A stretch of 46,615 nt of DNA from an uncultured OCS116 cluster bacterium (GCA_902632055.1 CACPAS010000008.1:1-46615), one strand, 5' to 3'. Shown: positions 36,683 through 45,326, counted from the first letter of the stretch. Program-made: numbers and translations. Notes: generated from the letters alone by a model not told the origin.

Positions 36683-37717
36683 ATGAAAAAAATATGTGTG
36701 TTAGGTGGAGGGGCTATTGGCTCTTGTGTTTCGGCATCACTCACTGATGCTGGATTAGATGTTTTATTAGTTGATCAATGGGCAGATCATATTAATAAAA
36801 TTAGATCAGATGGACTTACCATAACTACTAAAGAAGGGGAAAAAAATACAAAGGTATCTGCATATCATATGAGTGATTTAGCAAAGTTACAGCCCCAATT
36901 CGATTTTGTATTCATGGCTGTTAAGGCATATGATACCCAATGGGTATCAAAGTTCGCTTCAGTATATTTAAAAGATAAAGGTGTTTTTGTTGGCTTACAA
37001 AATGCATATAATGACGATTTAAATGCGGATATGGTTGGTAAAGAAAATGTAATTGGTGCTGTCGTTGAGTTAAGTTGTGAAATATTTAACCCTGGATTTG
37101 TACAGAGGAACACAGTTCCATCTGGGACTTGGTTTGCTGTTGGGGAGTTAAATGGAGAAATTACTCCAAGACTTAAAGAGGTCCAGAATATTATGTTAAA
37201 TGTTGGCAAATGTGATCTAACTGACAATATTTATGGGGCAAAATGGACCAAGCTAATTGCGAATTCAATGACATGCCCATTTTCATCTTTGAATTTGAAA
37301 AATTGGGAAGCGGTAAAATTGCCTGGAATGTTTGATTTCTCGGTCGGGGTTGGTAGAGAATCTTTCAAGGTTGGAAAAGCACTAGGCTATATGATTGAAC
37401 CACTTTTTGGTCTGACAAATGAGGATATCGGGAATGCTGGTGAAGATGCTGCTGAACTTGTTATGAAAAAAATGGTTAAAGATGTTGGTCCCAATGCAAG
37501 GACACATGCAGCTCAAGACCATGTTAAAGGACGGAGAAGCGAGATTGAGTTTATTAACGGCAGAGTTTCAAGTGAGGGGCGGAAACTAGGCATTTCAACG
37601 CCATATAATGATGCTGTTGTAGAAATCGCTAAAATGACACACAGAGGTGAAATAGATTTAGATCCGTCAAACACTAATATTTTATTTAAAAAACTAGAAG
37701 AGCTTATTAAAGAATAG
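36683..37717 (+). CDS. Ketopantoate reductase (ApbA/PanE) family protein
   Basis: The 344-residue protein has the N-terminal Rossmann motif GGGAIGSCVSASL at residues 8-20, the MAVKAYDT segment of PanE relatives (about residues 76-83), the GAKWTKLIANSMTCPFSSL helix with the conserved Lys/Asn pair, and a C-terminal helical domain. It is longer than ordinary PanE (about 300 residues). True PanE reduces 2-dehydropantoate with NADPH; many paralogues act on other 2-oxo or hydroxy acids. Being the last gene of the formyl-CoA/formate operon (AGGAC before the ATG), it may handle a 2-hydroxy acid of that pathway. Its stop abuts the convergent cinA stop. Confidence 0.8.
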   Translation: MKKICVLGGGAIGSCVSASLTDAGLDVLLVDQWADHINKIRSDGLTITTKEGEKNTKVSAYHMSDLAKLQPQFDFVFMAVKAYDTQWVSKFASVYLKDKGVFVGLQNAYNDDLNADMVGKENVIGAVVELSCEIFNPGFVQRNTVPSGTWFAVGELNGEITPRLKEVQNIMLNVGKCDLTDNIYGAKWTKLIANSMTCPFSSLNLKNWEAVKLPGMFDFSVGVGRESFKVGKALGYMIEPLFGLTNEDIGNAGEDAAELVMKKMVKDVGPNARTHAAQDHVKGRRSEIEFINGRVSSEGRKLGISTPYNDAVVEIAKMTHRGEIDLDPSNTNILFKKLEELIKE

Positions 37718-38959
37718 CTATCTCTCAAAATCTGATTTCTCGTCAAATGGTAAGTTATTAAAATATCTTCTAACACAGTCCAGAGCCATTTCGACACTTC
37801 CGAGCGTTATTCTGTGCTCGTCACCAATAAACTTACCGACTCTTGATTTTGTATCACTTTCTGAAGACATTGTAATATAGGTGTCGGCTTCATTTTCCGC
37901 TTGGTAATCTATCATTACCGAGAGGGAGTAATCAGTCATGTAGGACTCTCTAACTTTTGATGCAATTTCCTCATTGAGTTCAATTGAGGGCTTATTTTTT
38001 GAAAGCTTGAATTTATCTACGAGAGAACCCAAATTATTTGAGCTAATGGAAAATTTGAGCTGATCGCCCTTCTTATCAATTGTAGAAATTCTCTTACCTA
38101 TATTACCCCATGTAAGATATTCACAGATAGATATTGTTTGATTAATTTTTTGGAGTAATTCGAAGATTGATCCTTCCAGCGTGTTTTTGTCCTCTGCAAA
38201 TATATAATTTCCAAGAGTCTTTCTCACTTCATCTTCAACAGGTTTGAGGTTTTTCTCAATTTGACTTAAAGATTTCCCCTTGATTGATAGTTTTGTTTCA
38301 AGCTGGGGAAAATGAGCTTGAAAACCAAGTTTTACAATTTTATCTGGAGATAAATCAACGACGTCCTTCAAAAGAGTGTCTGCTCTCGACTCTCCAATAC
38401 CATATGAATGGAAGGTTTTTAGTTTTGTTACTATATTTTCACCCGATAACTCCAATAGTCTTGGAATGATCTCATCTTGTAGCATAAGAAAAAGCTCTCT
38501 TGGAACACCTGGGGTGAAGAAAAAACGAGCCTTTTTAATATTTACTGCAAAGCCACATGCAGTACCAATTGGGTTATTAATTAATTCAGAAGTTTTAGGT
38601 AGCATAGCTTGTTTTTTATTATTCTCAGTCATTACTCGGCCTCTCTTGATGAAAAATTTTTCCATAATCTGAAGCCATTCCTGTCTCAGTTCCAGCTCAT
38701 TCCCCGATGCGATAGCAGCAACTTCCTGAGATAGGTCATCAACGGTAGGTCCAAGTCCACCATTAACAATCACCGCATCAGCCCTTTCAGATGCTAATTG
38801 AAATGATTTTAGTAAGTCTTCTCTGTTATCTCCAACAGTAGTTCCCCAAATAACATCCAGGCCCGCCTCTTCAAGCTTTCCACTCATATATGCAAAATTA
38901 GAATTAATGATTTTACCACTAAGTACCTCGTCACCGGTGCATATAATTTCTATTTTCAT
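37718..38959 (-). CDS. cinA: CinA family protein with intact MoCF domain and degenerate deamidase domain
   Basis: CinA proteins combine an N-terminal COG1058 domain (ADP-ribose/CoA-type pyrophosphatase, MoCF-fold) with a C-terminal nicotinamide-nucleotide amidase (PncC) domain. The N-terminal part is typical of the family: TGDEVLSGKIINSNFAYMS, GGLGPTVDDLSQEVAA and GFAVNIKKARFFFTPGVPREL. From about residue 270 the sequence should carry the PncC active-site motif E-S-x-T-G-G; instead it reads CEYLTWGNIG, so the catalytic Ser and a Gly are gone and the rest is poorly conserved. It probably works only through the first domain. It lies five bases downstream of the MFS gene on the minus strand. Confidence 0.85.
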   Translation of the reverse strand: MKIEIICTGDEVLSGKIINSNFAYMSGKLEEAGLDVIWGTTVGDNREDLLKSFQLASERADAVIVNGGLGPTVDDLSQEVAAIASGNELELRQEWLQIMEKFFIKRGRVMTENNKKQAMLPKTSELINNPIGTACGFAVNIKKARFFFTPGVPRELFLMLQDEIIPRLLELSGENIVTKLKTFHSYGIGESRADTLLKDVVDLSPDKIVKLGFQAHFPQLETKLSIKGKSLSQIEKNLKPVEDEVRKTLGNYIFAEDKNTLEGSIFELLQKINQTISICEYLTWGNIGKRISTIDKKGDQLKFSISSNNLGSLVDKFKLSKNKPSIELNEEIASKVRESYMTDYSLSVMIDYQAENEADTYITMSSESDTKSRVGKFIGDEHRITLGSVEMALDCVRRYFNNLPFDEKSDFER

Positions 38960-38964
38960 AATTT

Positions 38965-40191
38965 TTACGTCCTTCCACTATCTAATTTTAGGTACCTAAA
39001 ACCAATGAGATACCAAAATAATACCATAATTTGGATAGCTAATATTATCACAAAACTTACATTATATGCCATTGGGTTATATGTTATTCCATTAATAAGC
39101 GGGAATAAATCTATTACGACGCCTACAAGCCATTGAATAAAAAATGCGATTACAAAAGTACCAAGGTTGACAATAGTATTTGCTCGTGATGACAAAGACA
39201 TTCCAAATTTCGCTGTTACCCAAGGATAAGATAGAATACCCCCCTGACCAGTCATAGCAAAAATAATCCAAAAGTAGGCCCCAATATTTGGAGAAAAAAA
39301 GATAATTGGTATTAGAGAAAATATATGAATGATTAAAATTATTGTAAGAATTTTTAGAATACCAACATTAAATTTACCAAGTATTTTAGCTGTTAAACCA
39401 CTCAAGAAAATACCGGATATTGCAGCTATTGCATTTATGGTTAATCCAGTTGCAACATCATCTCGACTATAATAAGCCACATTGCTGAACCAAGGTCCAG
39501 CCCATAATGTTAACAAGGCAATATGTGAACCACCTGTAATCCAAACCAAAGGACCTAAGCGCCATATGGATGGATCGCGTAAAACTATTTTTAGATCTCG
39601 CAATCGATCAATTACAGGTTTTGAGTTATCTGTGTATCCCTGCTTTGGAATTAGGATATATGTTAAAAAGACGACAATAAAGATTAAGATAATAAATACT
39701 CCATAGGTTCCTCTCCAAGTGAAGAAATTAAGTAAGTATTCAGTGGGCCAGCTTGTGACGAGTAATCCGACTTGACCCGCGCTCATGATTATTCCATTTC
39801 CAAGCGCTGCATTTTCAGGTTTTAAATACATGCTAACGGCTCGAAATCCACTCATTAACGATCCTGAGAAACCAACCCCTATCATTAATCTGGCAAATGT
39901 CATTACATAGATATTTGAGCTCAATGCAAAAACAATACAACCAACTGCAGCAAGCAGTAGAAGGGTAATCTGTACTTTTTTTGGGCCATGACTATCCAAA
40001 TAAACACCGAGTGGTATTTGTGCGAGCGCATGAGCTATTAACAATGTTGATGTTAGGAAACCTAACGAGGAAGCCGTGAGATTAATATCAGCAATTAAAT
40101 TTGGAGCAAGTATCCCATTAATTGACCGAAATATTATAGCAAGTAGATATCCAAGTATGAATATTGTGATTATTAATACAGATTGTTTCAT
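38965..40191 (-). CDS. Major facilitator superfamily transporter
   Basis: The 408-residue protein has about twelve hydrophobic segments in two halves. The loop GVYLDSHGPKKVQ after the second helix is the MFS motif A, and FARLMIGVGFSGSL in helix 4 is like nitrate/sugar-phosphate-type members. A WRGTYGVF segment around helix 6 also supports MFS. The substrate cannot be inferred. It lies 47 bases after the betaine ATPase gene on the same strand and five bases before cinA, so it could be carried on a tail of the ABC transporter message. Confidence 0.85.
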   Translation of the reverse strand: MKQSVLIITIFILGYLLAIIFRSINGILAPNLIADINLTASSLGFLTSTLLIAHALAQIPLGVYLDSHGPKKVQITLLLLAAVGCIVFALSSNIYVMTFARLMIGVGFSGSLMSGFRAVSMYLKPENAALGNGIIMSAGQVGLLVTSWPTEYLLNFFTWRGTYGVFIILIFIVVFLTYILIPKQGYTDNSKPVIDRLRDLKIVLRDPSIWRLGPLVWITGGSHIALLTLWAGPWFSNVAYYSRDDVATGLTINAIAAISGIFLSGLTAKILGKFNVGILKILTIILIIHIFSLIPIIFFSPNIGAYFWIIFAMTGQGGILSYPWVTAKFGMSLSSRANTIVNLGTFVIAFFIQWLVGVVIDLFPLINGITYNPMAYNVSFVIILAIQIMVLFWYLIGFRYLKLDSGRT

Positions 40192-40238
40192 AAAGTTTTG
40201 ATGACTAGTTATCTAATATGATCACGCTATCTTATATC

Positions 40239-41276
40239 CTATTGCTCATCAATAGGATTTATTATTGAGGCCATAACGTCATTCAGATGTACCGTACCAA
40301 TGTATTTTTTCTTTGAATTTAGGACATCAACTTCGTTGATATTGCTTGAAATCATGATTCGCACAGCTTCTTCAAGCTTTGTTTCTTTTTTGATAGTAAT
40401 TTTTGAAAATGTATCTTTCGAGAGCTTTTTCATAACTTTTTCACATTCGATTACCTTACCTCTATTCACTTGTGCTGTAAAATTTGATATGTAAGAGTCA
40501 TGAGGATTTAAAATGATATCCTGACCTGTACCTGATTGTATTATCTTTCCATCTCTAAGTATTGCGATATTATCTCCTAACTTAAGTGCTTCGTCTAAAT
40601 CATGGGTTATGAAGACTATTGTTTTCTTTAACTCCTTTTGAAGTGTAATTAGCATATCTTGCATTTCAATTCTTATGAGAGGATCTAGTGCTGAAAAGGG
40701 CTCATCCATTAATAATATGGGCGCATCGTTTGCCAGAGCGCGTGCAATACCAACCCGTTGCTGCATACCACCCGAAAGTTGATTTGGGTGATAATTTTCA
40801 AACCCATCAAGCCCAACCTTATCAATCCAATATTTTGCTGTATTCTCAAGTTCAGGACTCTTTACGCCCCTAATTTGGAGACCAAAGTATGTATTTGATA
40901 GAACAGTTCGATGGGGTAGAAGCGCAAATTTTTGAAATACCATTGCAAAATTTTCGCGTCTGAAGTTGATTAAATCCTTTTTATTCAATTCAGTAACATT
41001 AATGTTATTTACAATTATCTCTCCCGATGTTGGTCTAATAAGTTGATTAAGGTGTCTTATCAATGTTGATTTTCCGGATCCCGAGAGTCCCATAAAGACT
41101 TGGATTTTATTTTTTGGTATATCTATATTGATGTTCTGTAGTCCAATGACGTGGCTATAGTCATTTTGAAGTTCATTCTTGTCAATATCATTTTTTACAA
41201 GTTCGATAACACTATCAGGATTTTCACCAAATACTTTAGAGACATTCTTTAGTCTGATGTATGGTTTATTTATCAT
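40239..41276 (-). CDS. proV: Glycine betaine/proline ABC transporter ATP-binding protein (ProV/OpuAA type)
   Basis: This is the ATPase of a compatible-solute importer. The 345-residue protein shows Walker [12 protein letters not shown]-loop [12 protein letters not shown] (the QAS-like ProV form), signature [15 protein letters not shown], Walker [14 protein letters not shown] and a switch His in FITHD. A C-terminal tail of about 80 residues is a CBS-like sensor module ([16 protein letters not shown] and [14 protein letters not shown]), as in ProV/OpuAA, which senses ionic strength. I start at ATG 41276, giving an 11-base overlap with the permease stop; a longer upstream extension is permease sequence out of frame. 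Confidence 0.92.
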   Translation of the reverse strand: MINKPYIRLKNVSKVFGENPDSVIELVKNDIDKNELQNDYSHVIGLQNINIDIPKNKIQVFMGLSGSGKSTLIRHLNQLIRPTSGEIIVNNINVTELNKKDLINFRRENFAMVFQKFALLPHRTVLSNTYFGLQIRGVKSPELENTAKYWIDKVGLDGFENYHPNQLSGGMQQRVGIARALANDAPILLMDEPFSALDPLIRIEMQDMLITLQKELKKTIVFITHDLDEALKLGDNIAILRDGKIIQSGTGQDIILNPHDSYISNFTAQVNRGKVIECEKVMKKLSKDTFSKITIKKETKLEEAVRIMISSNINEVDVLNSKKKYIGTVHLNDVMASIINPIDEQ

Positions 41277-42156
41277 CTGCAGTACCATGACTTTCTTGTA
41301 TTCTTTTCCCGTAGGCTTGACTAATTCGATCAAAAACAATTGCAATACCAACGATTGCAAAACCATTAAATATACCAAGCGTAAAGTACTGATTCTGAAT
41401 TGCTAGCAACACTGGTTGACCGAGACCGGTTACCCCAATCATTGATGCAATTACTACCATTGATAATGCAAGCATTATTGTTTGATTTATTCCTGCCATT
41501 ATTGTTGGCAGTGCAAGAGGTATTTGTATGTATATTAGTTTTTGGGAATTTGATGCACCGTATGAGTCAGCAGCTTCAATAACAGCTTGGTTTACCAGTC
41601 TAATACCCAAATTTGTCAGTCTGATCATTGGCGGTATTGAATAAACAACAACAGCGATAAGCCCGGGAATTTTACCAATTCCTAATAGCATTACAACTGG
41701 TATCAAGTAAACAAAACTAGGCATAGTCTGCATAACATCTAAAACAGGGTTCATGGCTCTTTGAAAGTGGTTTGACTTTGCCATCAATATTCCAATGGGA
41801 ATTCCAATAACAATCGCTAAAAAAGCTGCAACAAATGTTATGGATATTGTTTTCATAGTATTTTCCCACATATCAAAGTAGCCGATGAGTGCTAGGATAA
41901 TTATTACAGACAGAACAATTTTTATATTTTTTGAGCCTAACCAAGCAATTATTGCGATTATGGCCATTATGATCGGCCAAGGTGTGTTTATGAGAAACTG
42001 CTCCGACTCTATTAATAGAAACCTAATCGGATCAAAGAATGACTCAATATTATCACCATAATTTCGTGAAAAATTTAAAAAACTTGAATCAATTGTCTTT
42101 TTTAGAGATCTAAGTGTCTCAGTGTCTATTGATGGAAATTCGGTAAGTATTGACAT
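41266..42156 (-). CDS. proW: Glycine betaine/proline ABC transporter permease (ProW/OpuAB type)
   Basis: The 296-residue protein is the membrane subunit of the betaine-type importer. About seven hydrophobic segments follow an amphipathic N-terminal stretch of 60 residues. The inner-membrane EAA loop, EAADSYGASNSQKLIYIQIPLA written from about residue 193, is the ATPase docking site; LPTIMAGINQTIMLALSMV and IGVTGLGQPVL are typical of ProW. It follows the binding-protein gene by 58 bases containing a strong hairpin, and overlaps proV by 11 bases. No clear ribosome-binding site is seen before its ATG. Confidence 0.93.
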   Translation of the reverse strand: MSILTEFPSIDTETLRSLKKTIDSSFLNFSRNYGDNIESFFDPIRFLLIESEQFLINTPWPIIMAIIAIIAWLGSKNIKIVLSVIIILALIGYFDMWENTMKTISITFVAAFLAIVIGIPIGILMAKSNHFQRAMNPVLDVMQTMPSFVYLIPVVMLLGIGKIPGLIAVVVYSIPPMIRLTNLGIRLVNQAVIEAADSYGASNSQKLIYIQIPLALPTIMAGINQTIMLALSMVVIASMIGVTGLGQPVLLAIQNQYFTLGIFNGFAIVGIAIVFDRISQAYGKRIQESHGTADDK

Positions 42157-42170
42157 GCGTTCGCAATCTA

Positions 42171-42203
42171 TATCCTAGGAGAGAGAGCGTCTCTCCTAGG
42201 ATA
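42171..42203 (-). promoter_or_regulatory. Intercistronic hairpin between binding-protein and permease genes
   Basis: A perfect 14-base inverted repeat (TATCCTAGGAGAGA at 42171-42184 and its complement at 42190-42203) encloses a five-base loop. It begins 11 bases after the proX stop and ends 14 bases before the proW ATG. There is no T-run after it in the reading direction, so it is unlikely to terminate transcription. It fits a 3'-end-protecting stem that would leave the proX portion of the message more stable than the rest. Confidence 0.7.
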
Positions 42204-42214
42204 AGTAATGAATG

Positions 42215-43234
42215 TTATAGAGCTTCGAGGACCCTATTCTTTACGGCTTCTGAGACCCAAGCAGACCAATCATCTTGATTGTTTTCAAGATAATAGATTG
42301 CTCCTTCTTCACCTGTTGCTTGGTTATCTGCCATCCATGCCAACAAACTATTCATTGTTGCATTATCAAAGTCTCTTGTTGAGATATAATCCATTGCAAC
42401 GGAGGCTTCTTCAGAAAAATTGCTTGTTACGACAGTTTCAACTGCTGAAAATGCCCAAGCATTTGGTTTTGGGTTTGCGCAATCTGCAACACCTGTGCAG
42501 TTTGCCCATTCTTCACCGTCATGTTCTACATTTGGCTCTAGCATATACATAGGTAGCTTTCCAAGTATGGCAGTTGGTGCCCAATAGTAAGTTAGTAAGT
42601 TTGTGCCATCATTTACAGCCTTACTTATTAGCGCGTCCAATCCAGCTGATGAGCCTGGATCTATGAGATCCCAGCCTTTTGCATCCATATCATAAGCGTT
42701 GTATAGATTCTGATTTATATATTGGCAGGCCCACCCTGCAGGACAACCAACTAAAGCACCCCTTTCAGGATTTTCTGGATTTGGAAATAAATCAGGTCTG
42801 GCAATCACATCTTCCCATGTTTTGAGCTCAGGATTTGCAGCTAATGTTGCTTCTGGAATGAACCAACCTTCTTCACCACCTTGAGAGAAAACATTTCCAA
42901 CTGAAATTAATCTTCCTTCTTCTTTTGCGGCATCAAGTGGAGCTCTTAGTGAGTTTGACCAAAGCTCTGGTGCAACGTCTGGTTCACCTTTTTCATTCAT
43001 TGATGTGAATGTTGGCACAGTATCTCCTGGCACCAGTTCAACATTACATTCATATCCATGTGTTAGAATTATTCTATCGATTTCGGCAATAGCTTGCGCT
43101 GATGACCAATTCATATTCGCTATAGTAACAGATCCACAGTCTGCGAGTTTTGTATCCTCTTTTACTGCATTATTGAGGATAATCCCGCCTGCGATTAATA
43201 CTACTACGACGATTGGTAATATATATTTATTCAT
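42215..43234 (-). CDS. proX: Glycine betaine/proline ABC transporter substrate-binding protein (ProX/OpuAC type)
   Basis: This 339-residue periplasmic protein captures quaternary-ammonium solutes for the ProWV complex. Residues 1-23 are a signal or anchor segment (Lys, then a run of Ile/Val/Leu, no lipobox Cys). The mature part has the OpuAC pattern: MNWSSAQAIAEI, PELWSN, GCPAGWACQYINQNLYN and LLTYYWAPTAIL, whose Trp/Tyr residues would form the aromatic betaine-binding box. Six cysteines occur in the mature part, suggesting disulfides. AGGAAA lies seven bases before the ATG, a good ribosome-binding site. It is first in the operon and has its own promoter region. Confidence 0.92.
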   Translation of the reverse strand: MNKYILPIVVVVLIAGGIILNNAVKEDTKLADCGSVTIANMNWSSAQAIAEIDRIILTHGYECNVELVPGDTVPTFTSMNEKGEPDVAPELWSNSLRAPLDAAKEEGRLISVGNVFSQGGEEGWFIPEATLAANPELKTWEDVIARPDLFPNPENPERGALVGCPAGWACQYINQNLYNAYDMDAKGWDLIDPGSSAGLDALISKAVNDGTNLLTYYWAPTAILGKLPMYMLEPNVEHDGEEWANCTGVADCANPKPNAWAFSAVETVVTSNFSEEASVAMDYISTRDFDNATMNSLLAWMADNQATGEEGAIYYLENNQDDWSAWVSEAVKNRVLEAL

Positions 43235-43292
43235 AAACTTTCCTATTTTTTTCTTTTTTAAAGAGGTGATACCTTAACATACTTTTTTAGTA

Positions 43293-43298
43293 ATTATA
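43293..43298 (-). promoter_or_regulatory. Candidate -10 hexamer for the proX operon
   Basis: On the minus strand this reads TATAAT, about 58 bases before the proX start codon. The -35 region is not convincing (no TTGACA-like hexamer at 16-18 bases). The leader between it and the ATG is short and I see no riboswitch core in it. Confidence 0.3.
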
Positions 43299-43373
43299 AC
43301 CGTGAGACCCTTTTTTCTGTGAATTGCGCTCATAACATATTGTATTTAATGATTTTTTTTTTTCATCAATAAA

Positions 43374-43407
43374 AGAAAAACCTCCTATTTATAAAAAATA
43401 GGAGGTT
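43374..43407 (-). terminator. Rho-independent terminator of sodB
   Basis: A perfect 12-base inverted repeat (43379-43390 and 43396-43407, containing CCTCCTA / TAGGAGG) has a five-base loop and is followed on the minus strand by a T-rich tract (TTTTTCTTTT). It begins 33 bases after the sodB stop and is the clearest intrinsic terminator in the window. Confidence 0.88.
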
Positions 43408-43440
43408 AATTGAAAAATATTACAAAGTATAATTTATATT

Positions 43441-44037
43441 TTAGCTAGCAGATTCAAATAGGCTATTTACGTATTCCCAATTTACTAAATTATCAAACCA
43501 TGCTTCTAAATATTTCGGTCTGGCATTTCTGTAGTCTATGTAATATGAGTGCTCCCAAACATCGCAACCAAGCAATGGCGTTGCTCCATTGATAAGAGGG
43601 TTTTCGCCATTTGGGGTTTTAGAGATATTTAACTTTCCATCTTTTAACTCGAGCCAACACCACCCAGAACCAAATTGGGTAACACCCGCGTTAATAAAAT
43701 CAGATCTCATTTTATCAATACCACCGAGGTCTTCATCTATTTTCTTTTCAAGGTTTGATGGTATTTTTCCTGATCCATTTGGAGTCATCATGTTCCAAAA
43801 ATGAAGGTGATTGTAATGTTGTGCTGCATTATTAAATAATCCCGGATTTGTACCATGGGACTTAATGACAACATCTTCTAATGACTCATTTGATAAATCA
43901 GAGTCAGCCAGTAGATTGTTACCGTTTGTTACATATGCTAAATGATGCTTGTCATGATGAAATTCTAAAGTTTCTGCTGACATAAATGGCGCTAGTGCGT
44001 CATGTGAATAGGGTAAGTCAGGTAGCTCAAATGCCAT
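43441..44037 (-). CDS. sodB: Superoxide dismutase (Fe type)
   Basis: SodB dismutates superoxide to peroxide and oxygen in the cytoplasm. The 198-residue protein has the N-terminal LPDLPYSHDALAPFMS, the metal ligand His27 region FHHDKHHLAYVTNGN, a second ligand in AAQHYNHLHFWNMM, and the last two in DVWEHSYYIDYRN. The residues FGSGWCWL and the position of Gln in AAQH fit iron rather than manganese enzymes. A GGAG lies seven bases before the ATG. It has its own terminator downstream, so it is a single-gene unit. Confidence 0.96.
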   Translation of the reverse strand: MAFELPDLPYSHDALAPFMSAETLEFHHDKHHLAYVTNGNNLLADSDLSNESLEDVVIKSHGTNPGLFNNAAQHYNHLHFWNMMTPNGSGKIPSNLEKKIDEDLGGIDKMRSDFINAGVTQFGSGWCWLELKDGKLNISKTPNGENPLINGATPLLGCDVWEHSYYIDYRNARPKYLEAWFDNLVNWEYVNSLFESAS

Positions 44038-44129
44038 TTTTTTCTCCGTTTGTAAATTAAATTAATAAAAATGTTATCATCTAAATATAATAATTTAAAT
44101 CAAAATATCAAATAATGACTGTACGAATT

Positions 44130-45326
44130 TTAATAAAAAGCTTGAATTCCTGTTTGAGACCGGCCGAGAATGAGCGAGTGTATATTTGAAGTTCCTTCAT
44201 ATGTATTAACAGTTTCCAAGTTAAGCAGATGGCGAATAATATGATAATCTTCAGATATTCCATTTCCGCCTAATATATCTCGAGATTTACGAGCAATATC
44301 GAGTGCCATTAAACAATTATTTCGTTTAAGCAACGAAATTGCAGCTGGATTGATTTTTCTCTTATCAAGCTCCCTTCCAAGTTTCAGGGCCCCAAGTTTT
44401 GCCAGTGTGACTTGCGTTTGGCAATCTACTAGATCTTTTTGAATGAGCTGATTACTTGCAATTGGCCTGTTGAATTGTTTCCTGTCGAGTGCATATTCAC
44501 GTGCAGTATGCCAGCAAAATTCTGCTGCACCAACTGTTCCCCAAGAAATTCCAAATCTCGCTTTATTCAAGCATGAAAAAGGTCCCTTCAGTCCACTCAC
44601 ACTGGGTAGCCGACAATCATCGTCAACGTGTGTCTCATCCATGTGAATCTGACCTGTAGAAGAGGCCCTTAGTGATAGTTTTCCATCTATCTTTTCAGCA
44701 CGAAATTTATGTTTATTTTTATCGAGTATAAAACCTTGAATATCATAATCATCAGTTTTTGCCCAAACGATTGCCACATCTGCAATCGGTGCATTAGTAA
44801 TCCAAGTTTTTGAACCGTTTAAAACCCATCCATTACCAGCTTTCTTTGCCGTGGTTTGCATGCTTGATGGGTCTGACCCATGATCTGGTTCTGTTAATCC
44901 AAAGCAGCCTATTAGTTTTCCCTTAATAAGTTCTGGAATATATTTTTTTTTCTGTTCATCACTACCAAATTCAAAAATTGGATGAATGACAAGGGAGCTT
45001 TGAACACTCATTGCCGATCTGTATCCAGAGTCAACCTTTTCAATCTCATAAGCTATGAGGCCATAGCAAACATGATTTAATTCTGCCCCGTCATATTTTG
45101 CTGGTATTGTCGGTGCAATAAGGCCAAGTTTACCGAGCTCCTGTAAGATGCTTTTATCGAATATTTCTTTTTTAAAAGCTTCTTTAACTCTTGGAAATAA
45201 TTCTTTAGATGAATATTCATGTGCAGTCTTTTGAACAAGTTTTTCTTCATTTGAAAATTCGTCACTAATTCCAAGAATATCGTCCCAATCTTGATCAGGT
45301 AGATTTTTCTCAAAATTATTTGCCAT
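44130..45326 (-). CDS. gcdH: Glutaryl-CoA dehydrogenase
   Basis: GcdH oxidatively decarboxylates glutaryl-CoA to crotonyl-CoA in lysine/tryptophan catabolism and passes electrons to ETF, hence to ETF-QO. The 398-residue protein has the acyl-CoA dehydrogenase flavin segment [37 protein letters not shown], and the C-terminal [16 protein letters not shown] and [17 protein letters not shown]. The catalytic Glu in TYEGT followed by HxLILGRxxTGIQAF is the glutaryl-CoA group pattern. I start at ATG 45326 (MANNFEKN), overlapping the msrB end by 11 bases; upstream extension is msrB sequence out of frame. Confidence 0.93.
   Translation of the reverse strand: MANNFEKNLPDQDWDDILGISDEFSNEEKLVQKTAHEYSSKELFPRVKEAFKKEIFDKSILQELGKLGLIAPTIPAKYDGAELNHVCYGLIAYEIEKVDSGYRSAMSVQSSLVIHPIFEFGSDEQKKKYIPELIKGKLIGCFGLTEPDHGSDPSSMQTTAKKAGNGWVLNGSKTWITNAPIADVAIVWAKTDDYDIQGFILDKNKHKFRAEKIDGKLSLRASSTGQIHMDETHVDDDCRLPSVSGLKGPFSCLNKARFGISWGTVGAAEFCWHTAREYALDRKQFNRPIASNQLIQKDLVDCQTQVTLAKLGALKLGRELDKRKINPAAISLLKRNNCLMALDIARKSRDILGGNGISEDYHIIRHLLNLETVNTYEGTSNIHSLILGRSQTGIQAFY

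Noticed and set aside
42208-42552. A 114-codon leucine-rich plus-strand frame antisense to proX
   Set aside because: The leucine/proline/histidine bias is what the complement of proX codons gives; there is no ribosome-binding site and the binding-protein gene is unambiguous.
43235-43373. Glycine or other riboswitch ahead of proX
   Set aside because: The probable leader after the TATAAT is only about 50 bases and no aptamer core or paired helices could be recognised.
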